A DNA stretch of 64,000 nt from Galeopsis tetrahit (lineage: Eukaryota; Streptophyta; Magnoliopsida; Lamiales; Lamiaceae), in the NCBI GenBank assembly GCA_963675135.1, contig OY776123.1, positions 2,358,501 through 2,422,500 on the forward strand, in the 5' to 3' direction. A model generated the notes under the pieces. That model did no database searches. It was not told the DNA's origin and worked only from the letters and a program-made list of their open reading frames with translations. Shown piece by piece: positions 57,024-64,000 of the stretch (positions within the stretch are counted from its first letter, which is position 1; each line of letters starts with the position of its first letter). The translations under genes and the position numbers were made by a program.

Positions 57024-57403
57024 CTTTTATTACTCCACATCATTGCACCCTTCTAATATAGAAATTACTTATTTGAATTAATGCTTTCACAATATTATTT
57101 TAATTTAAATTATCACTTAATTATGATTTAAATTTTCTTCCCAAATACTTTTTTACACTTCATTAAATTATCTGAATACACCTCTTTTATTTTACTCCAC
57201 ACAACACTTATTTTACTATTTTTTTATATTCTTAGTTTTTTCAAGATTTTTTTTGAAAATTTAAAAAATAGTATGATACGTAACTTAGTGGTAATTCAAC
57301 TGTAATTCGTTAGTGATTCAGTGGTGGGTGTACATATAGAATTTTAGTGAGTTGTATTTTAATTTAATTGATAAAAAGGTAATAATCTGTATAATTTTTT
57401 TAC

Positions 57404-57437
<34 letters not shown>

Positions 57438-58385
57438 ACTATAGCCATGAGTATTGTTTAACACATTTAAAAAATTGGATCTAGCCGTAAATATAAAATT
57501 ATTGAGTGTTTGTACCCATCAATTATATATAATTAATACATGTACACCCCACCCACCCAAGGGACCATCCAATTAAGTAAACTAACTTAACCAGAGTAAC
57601 AAACCCTACCCTAGTTAGCTAACTCTAGTTACACGCACCCATCAATACCTTGCCTATCTGTCAGTGGAGTATGCATCGAAGAAATGTGTACATTTCTAAC
57701 CCCTCATTCTTTCTGCACTTTTATTATTCTACGTCTCAACATTATTTACACACTTCTAATATATAAATTACTTATCGAATTAATGTCCTCACAACCTTAT
57801 TTTATTTCAAATATATTTTTCCGACATTCTTAGTTGTTTTCAGGATTTTTTTTGAAAATTTAAAAAAAAAAAAGTGTATAATACGTAACTTAGTGGTAAC
57901 TCAACGGTAATTCGATATTAAATCGGTCCATCAATTATATATAATTAATACACCCCCAATCCCCCACCCACCCAAGGGACCATCTAATAAACGTGGAGGG
58001 ACCATCGATTAAGTGTAGGCATAATTGAGATACTATACAAACTAACTCGTCCGTACATTCCACTTGACACTGGCAAAGGAAGCAGCATGGACTATTATCT
58101 ACACTTTTTGCGTTTTATAAATTTGGTCATTTTTCTTATTTTGTATAGAAATAAAAAATATATTTTTTAGGAAAAAGTCTTAAATGCACACTGTTCACCA
58201 AACTAGAATTGGTGCACATGCTTTTTTAACTGTTTTTTTCTCCTAATTCTTCTTCTCCACCTTTCTAATTTTTTAAACGCGCGCACACCCTTTATACATC
58301 TCAGCCATTCTCTTATCTTTCTCTACAGATCTAATGACTTGGGACTCTCCTTCGTGTTAGGAATTAATATACAATAGTTAATTCT
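57024..58385. repeat. Block F right arm, no gene
   Basis: Nearly identical to 16632-17979 of block C. It includes a (TA)n run at 57405-57430. Confidence 0.6.
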
Positions 58386-58761
58386 GAGAAAAAAATTATT
58401 TACGTCCCGTAATTTTTATTTTTTTTTAAAAATGTTCCAAAATAGTTAAAAAATTAATTTACGTCCCATAACTTTTTCAATTGCTTAATTTACGTCCAAT
58501 TTTCCCTGAAAATCCCCAAATATATGTAAATGGGACGTAAATTAAGCAATTAAAGAAGTTATGGGACGTAAATTAATTTTTTAATTAAAATGGGACGTTA
58601 TGCGAAAAAGATAAAAATATTCAACAAATGTGTACAATTCACTATAAAATTAATGTAGTTTATGTTATACAATCAAATAAAAATATAATTCATTTATTCA
58701 TAAATTAATTTATTTTAATATAAAAAAATAATTCAATTATTCTTATAAATTCAGTTCTTTT
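58386..58761. mobile_element. Left part of the foldback element, cut by CACTA-2
   Basis: Homologous to 17980-18352 ('GAGAAAAAAATTATTTACGT', 'GGGACGTAAATTAAGCAATT'). It stops where CACTA-2 begins. Confidence 0.85.
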
Positions 58762-58786
58762 CACTACAAAAAAGAGGTGTTTTACC

Positions 58787-59235
58787 GACGGTTATGCCGA
58801 CGGATATTCAGTCGGTATTGGCTCTTACCGACGGAATTACCGACGGATTTTATCCGTCGTCAATGAATTGGTCGGTAGTGGTTACCGACGGAAAATATGC
58901 GTCCGTCGGTATATGCCGACGGATTCCCGACGGATTCAAACCAACCCGTTTTCAAACCGGGTCGCCTATACCGACGGATTCAATTCCGTCGGCAGTCAAG
59001 CCAACCCGTTTTCAAACCAAGTTTTCAAACCGGGTCGCCTGTACCGATGGATCCCAAATCAATTTTTCGTCGGTAGATCCGTCGGTATATTTTGGACTTA
59101 AATTTTATTATTTTAATTTACCGACGGAATTTTCCGTCGGTAAGTATTAAATTTTTTTTAAAAAAATGATATTCCGTCGGCTCGCCCGTCGGTATTACCG
59201 ACGCTAAACCGACGGAATAGTTCGTCGGTAAGTAC
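58787..59235. repeat. Subterminal repeat array of CACTA-2
   Basis: More than fifteen copies of CCGACGGA / TCCGTCGG in both orientations. The sequence differs from the GGCGAGGG type of CACTA-1, so the two elements belong to separate families. Confidence 0.88.
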
Positions 59236-60429
59236 CAAAAATTTTAAAAAAAAAAATTATTTGCGATCGGGATCCGACCCGATCAAAATTGCTTAAATAA
59301 TTCAATACACGATCAAAATTGCTTAAATAATTCAATACACAAATCTACATTACATCCAACAGAATAAACAAAATCGTCGTCCTTTGCTTGAGCAAACAAC
59401 AAAAACTTGATGATGTAGACCAGAGTGCTAAGGCATCGAATGGTGTTCCAGAATTGGCAGAGGATCGATCAAGTAAGAAGCAAATAGAATTTTGCTGCTA
59501 ATTATGACAACTATACCCCTCACTAGAATGCTTGAAAAAGCTCTGTGAAATATTAAAACAACTTAGTAAACATTAACAAAAACTTATATGAGAAATAATT
59601 TAACAAGAATGTGAGTATATTAATACGTACCGTGGAGTATATTAAATTGTCCTTCGCTGACTCGACTGCATCCCTGCCATTTCAAAATCAATTCCAAAGA
59701 ATCAAGATTCAATTGTCATTTTATATATTTAAACATAAATTAAATTATCATAAAAATTGAACATACCTCAACAGAGATCAAGTAACTTCATTAGGCTCGC
59801 ATAGTTTCGGTCATGCTGGTAGTTCAAAGATAAGAGATTTAGAGTACAATAAATAAATCAATAATTCAAATTTGTTAAGGCTTTTCTTTTTTTCTTTTTA
59901 ATTTGTGTTTGCAAGGGATAGAATAATTTTTTTTTAAGTCGTTCCCTCAAAGCTTTTTTAAAAACGGATTAAATGTTAGAAAAGAAATCGGACACAATAA
60001 AATTTTCGAACAAATACAAAAAAAATTCAAAACCCTAATTTTTTTTGACTTTACCCCAAAAAATTTCAAAAAAAAAAAAATCACACATAAAAACTGGAAA
60101 AGAATCGAAAATTATTCCAGAAAAGAATCAAATATTTGGAAAATATCTTCAAAAAAATACTAAAAAATGGATAAATAATTGGGTAGAAAATAGGAAAGAA
60201 TAAAAAATCCCAAATCAAAACAAAAAGAACATGTTCATCTTCTACCATACATCCAAATATAAAACTAAAAAAACAAAGAAGGGATGTGCTCACCTGACTT
60301 GGACGGCGGCGTGTCGGGGAGGGACGGTAGGGTGTCGCGAACGGTGGGGATGGGCGAACGGTCGCAGCGAGGACGGCCGGAGAAGGGGGTGGCGCCGCTG
60401 CGAACGTGGGCAAGGGGCAGCATGTGGCG
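59236..60429. other. CACTA-2 spacer, no gene recognised
   Basis: Contains a short direct repeat ('CGATCAAAATTGCTTAAATA' twice at about 59280-59335) and possible but unassignable splice signals. 60300-60430 is GC-rich. The open frames here are not supported by any domain. Confidence 0.4.
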
Positions 60430-60620
60430 GAGGAGACGGTCGGAGTGGGGGAGAGGGAGAGGGAGAGGGAGAGACATAGAGAGAGACGGTCGGAGTGGCG
60501 GAGGAGACGGTCGGAGTGGGGAAGAGGGAGAGGGAGAGACATAGAGAGAGACGGTCGGGGTGGCGGAGGAGACGGTCGGAGTGGGGGAGAGGGAGAGGGA
60601 GAGACATAGAGAGAGGGATG
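60430..60620. repeat. GC/GA-rich tandem array of about 65 bp units
   Basis: About three units of 'GACGGTCGGAGTGG', 'GGGAGAGGGAGAGACATAGA' and 'GAGAGAC'. The long Ser/Pro/Leu ORFs on the minus strand and the Gly/Arg/Glu ORFs on the plus strand are by-products. Confidence 0.85.
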
Positions 60621-60667
60621 GAAAATACGCGTGAAATGAGAGAAAGTTACATTTATATTCGGAAATG

Positions 60668-60905
60668 GCGACAGAAATGGCGACGGATATTTCGGTCGGC
60701 TTTGGCTCGTTGCCGTTAGCGACGGAAATGGCGACGGATATTTCGGTCGGCTTTGGCTCGTTGCCGTTAGCGACTGAAATGGCGACGGATATTTCGGTCG
60801 GCTTTGGCTCGTTGCCGTTAGCGACGGAAATGGCGACGGATATTTCGGTCGGCTTTGGGTCGTTGCCGTTAGCGACGGAAATGGCGACGGATATGTTCCG
60901 TCGCC
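60668..60905. repeat. 51-bp tandem repeat, about 4.7 copies
   Basis: Units start GCGAC(G/A/T)GAAATGGCGACGG at 60668, 60719, 60770, 60821 and 60872, exactly 51 bp apart and nearly identical. Period divisible by three keeps frames open on both strands (17-residue units). Confidence 0.95.
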
Positions 60906-61058
60906 ATTGGATTTTTATAACCAAATGATAAATAATTAAATTATAAGTTAATTAATAAAATAACCAAATGATAAATAATTAAATTATAAGTTATAACCAA
61001 ATGATAAATAATGAAATCTTATAAATTGTACAAAATAAAATAGCTAGGTTACATTAAT

Positions 61059-64000
61059 TTAATATTCATCTTCATCTTCGTCTTCATTTTCATTATTTGC
61101 CACATCTTCCTCTTCCTCCTCATCTTCTTCATCCTCATCTTCTTCATCCTCCCCCTCGTCATGTTCATCCTCCTCCTCATGTCCACTATCGTTTTCAATA
61201 ACAATCAATTGTGGATTTGCAGCCGTCAAGTCTACCGAAAGATTAAAATCTCCCGCAAACACTTCAGTTTGATTCTCTATTTGTTCCATTTGAAACGGAG
61301 GTTCATCTTCATCGTTGTTTTCCTTTTGGGGGACCTCCACCATTGACCTTGCCTTCACTTTGCAAACAGCGTGCCATTCTGATCTATTACGTTTTCCAGC
61401 TCCTGGATACGTGCAGTAGTAGACTTGAGATACCTGAGAGGCAAATACAAACGGATCATCCCCGCTATACTTCCTTTTCGAATTAACATCCACAAGCTTG
61501 TACTCCGGATGAATTTTGGTTCCTAAAGGGGATGTGTCAAACCAATGGCACTTGAACAACATTACGGTTTTCACTGGATATCCCGGATATTCAATTTCAA
61601 CGACTTCGTGCAACACCCCAAAGTAATCACTTGCATCTGCATTGTAATTCGCACCCCTAAGACAAACACCACTGTTGTTAGTCGTTCTTGTTGATGCATA
61701 CTCTGATGTATGAAACCTGTAGCCTTTCACAATATAGCCGTTGTAAGTCCTCACACGCCGTAGTGGTCCTTGGCTGAGATCCTGTAAGAACCGGCTCTGA
61801 AAATCGTGCGATTGTCCCTATACGTACAATTAAAATTAACATTAATCAAAACAATTATTTGTTCACGTAAAATTCAATTAATGATACTCACATAACGTTG
61901 GAACCATCGGGCAAATTGACGTTGAAGACTAGTATCTATGTCTCTATCTGAGATGTTTTGATCTGCATGTCGTAGTTCTTGTGTATACATCCTAATAATT
62001 CACAACACAATTAGATGATAAATGACGCACGTTTAGTGCTATTTAATTAGATGATAAATATATGAAATATATACTTACTCAATGTAAGGCTGAACTTCAT
62101 CACAATTCAATAACACGTACGTTTGTGCTATTTCAGCCTCTGTGTGTGTTGACCAATATCGTTCAGTGGCTTTTCCTATAGGTCGCCCCTTAGACTTGAA
62201 TACAGAGAGCATGCCATCGACTTCTTGTTGCGTACCTCTACCATCGAAGTTACGTGGTTCATTCCTGATCCTCGTGTTGACATGGTCTTCAAAATAATAT
62301 GAACAAAACATGCCAACCTCTTCATTCAAATACGCATTAACAATCGATGCTTCGACGTTTGCCTTCTGTTTAGCATTCCGCTTCAAGTTGTGGAGATACC
62401 TAAAATTATAATAGTTAACAAATTAAAATAAGGCTCCTTATACTAAAAACTAATTAAATGAGAGAAATAGAATTGTTCACCTCTCAAATGGGTACATCCA
62501 CCTGTACTGCACTGGACCACAAATCCTAGCTTCATACGCTAAGTGAACAGGTAAGTGTTCCATCGAGTCAAAGAAGCTAGGTGGGAAAAAACGTTCCAAC
62601 TTACACAAAATAACTGGAATGTCTCGTTCCAAACGATTCATATCATCAACCTTGATTGTTGTAGACGTTAAATCTCTAAAAAAGAGACTTAATTCAGTGA
62701 CAGCCCTCCACACATTCAGAGGAAGAAATTCTCGAAACGCAATAGGTATCAAGCGCTGCATAAAAACATGACAATCATGACTCTTCATCCCTGCAACTTT
62801 GCCTTTTGTTGTGTCTATGCATCGACTCATGTTTGACACGTAGCCGTCTGGAAATCTTAACTCTTTAATCCACCTACACAATTCCTGTTTTTGTGCCTTA
62901 TCTAGTGTGTAGCAAGCCTTTGGATATTTACCTGTACGGGTATCCTGTTCCAACTCATCACGGCGACAGATAGTGTTCAACTCTTCCCTGGACTTTGGAG
63001 TATCTTTCGTCTTGCCTTTTGTGTTCATGATTGTGTGAAACACATTGTCAAACACATTCTTCTCAATGTGCATGACATCCAAATTGTGTCAGAGCAATAG
63101 TGAACTCCAATATGGCAAGTCCCAAAAAATACCCTTTTTCTTCCAGTTACCAGGGATTCCTTTGTTGTGTTCTTGTGCATTTTCCTCCGTAGTTTTTTTC
63201 AAACCCGTCCACTCAATCTCATGTAACAGACTTTGTCCTGTACGATTAATAAATGTTAGAATAAATGTAACCCAAAAAAACATGTTAAAATAAATGTATA
63301 AAATACCATTTCGAAGGGGCGGTCGATTGTTTGTGACTGTTGTATTCTTCGTGAAGTCCACCTTATTCCTTCGAAATGGATGATCTCGAGGTAAAAACCT
63401 TCGGTGATTATCGAACCATGAAACTTTTCTACTCTTCGGGAGACTGAAAGCTTCAGAATATTCCATACAATACGGACAAGCTTGCTTTCCGGCTGTACTC
63501 CACCCGGACAACATAGCATATGCAGGAAAGTCGCTAATGGTCCACAATAAAGCAGCACGCATCGTGAAGTTCTGTTTCCTAGAAACATCATACGTTTGGA
63601 CTCCGTTATCCCATAGGAAGATCAAGTCTTTAATAAGAGGCTGGAGATAAACATCAAGTTTATGCTTTGGATTCGACGGACCAGGCACCAATACAGTCAG
63701 AAACATTGTTTGAGGTTTCATGCACATCCATGGAGGTAGATTATACGGAGTCAGTATCACCGGCCACAAAGAATACTTCTTTCCATAACTCCCAAACGGT
63801 GCAAAACCATCAGTACTCAAGACTAATCTCACATTCCTCGGTTCACAAGCAAATCCTGGAAACACGTTATCAAGGTGTTTCCAGGCTTCAGAGTCGGACG
63901 GATGTCTCATATCCCCAGCCTCAGTATCTTCAGAATTTCTTGCATGCCACGTCATGTGTTGAGCTGTAGCACTAGATTGAAACAATCTCATTAAACGAGG
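61059..64000 (-). pseudogene. TNP2-type CACTA transposase, one premature stop
   Basis: Exons: beyond 64000 to 63307; 63237-62481; 62399-62079; 61991-61892; 61817-61059. All introns are GT/AG and phases agree. Exon 1 visible part: Transposase_21 (TNP2) with HPSDSEAWKHLD, VRLVLSTDGFAPFG, CPYCMEYSEAFSLP. Exon 2: LLHEIEWTGLKKTTEENAQ, PYWSSLL, NLDVMHIEKNVFDN, then the DUF4218 region with MKSHDCHVFMQRLIP and LPVHLAYEARICGPVQYRWM. Exon 5: GYRFHTSEYASTRTTNNSG (DUF4216) and an acidic tail of Glu/Asp (last 40 residues). The protein cuts and joins element ends in the nucleus. The single visible defect is TGA at 63091-63089 where the family has Arg (CGA), a C-to-T type change. The N-terminus is outside the window. 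Confidence 0.9.

Larger units (their letters stand above)
58762..64000 (-). mobile_element. CACTA-2, partial CACTA transposon running off the right edge
   Basis: Starts with CACTACAAAAAAGAGGTG, after TTT (the expected 3-bp target site; block C reads TTCTTTTATTGC there). Next come a subterminal repeat array, a spacer, two tandem repeat arrays and the 3' end of a TNP2 transposase gene on the minus strand. The left edge seen here is therefore the 3' end of the element. Confidence 0.92.

Noticed and set aside
59240..60060. A second CACTA-2 gene (Transposase_24 type)
   Set aside because: Some splice-like signals exist but no family motif could be read in any frame.
60081..60924. Long Ser/Pro-rich (153 and 219 residue) minus-strand ORFs and Gly/Arg-rich plus-strand ORFs
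   Set aside because: Open frames come from tandem repeats with periods divisible by three; both strands are open and no start or splice context supports a gene.

Overview
The window looks like nuclear DNA of a flowering plant, probably a eudicot. It is very AT-rich. It carries plant-type CACTA, Mutator, hAT, pogo/Emigrant and Stowaway DNA transposons, Ty3/gypsy-like LTR elements and tRNA-derived SINEs, plus spliced fragments of two plant host genes (a TOM1/TOM3/THH1-like gene and a plant SH3-domain/BAR-like gene). The species cannot be told from the sequence. I see no intact ordinary housekeeping gene.

Layout. 1-2087 is the 3' end of a CACTA transposon (CACTA-1) with a Transposase_24-type gene. 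From about 2.5 to 58.4 kb the backbone is a repeated multi-kilobase block, present in six partly rearranged copies: A about 2.5-6.9 kb; B 7.9-11.0 kb; C 12.4-18.0 kb; D 28.4-28.6 plus 34.5-34.8 plus 38.5-39.7 kb; E 41.5-47.9 kb; F 52.9-58.4 kb. Transposons sit inside these blocks and the uninterrupted copies serve as empty sites, so many insertions can be delimited to the base. Between the blocks lie an 854-bp tandem triplication (20.5-23.0 kb), a decayed MULE transposase-OTU gene (24.4-28.1 kb), a young 5.95-kb LTR element with only a gag-like ORF (28.59-34.54 kb), a 3.6-kb insertion carrying captured host-gene fragments and a solo LTR (34.8-38.5 kb), a second solo LTR (47.9-49.2 kb) and a long foldback element (51.2-52.3 kb). 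58762 to the end is a second CACTA element (CACTA-2) with a nearly intact TNP2 gene on the minus strand.

The main candidate for something new is a tiny two-exon gene on the minus strand, complete in blocks A, B, C and E and deleted to remnants elsewhere. Each complete copy has a TATA box, a short 5' UTR, an ATG, an intron and a structured 3' UTR. The predicted product is 19-20 residues: a constant start (MFQF), a variable core of 9-10 residues that ends in Pro, and a constant basic tail ((L/V)KWKR(T/V)). Flanking DNA is nearly identical between copies, but the core differs by 8-9 bases in 33 with every changed codon altering the residue. That is the pattern of a small diversifying peptide family, for example cyclic-peptide or signalling-peptide precursors; function is inference. 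A stem just after the coding region shows a compensatory base-pair change.

None of the transposons here is shown to be autonomous: the MULE has several frame breaks, TNP2 has one premature stop, and the LTR element lacks pol.
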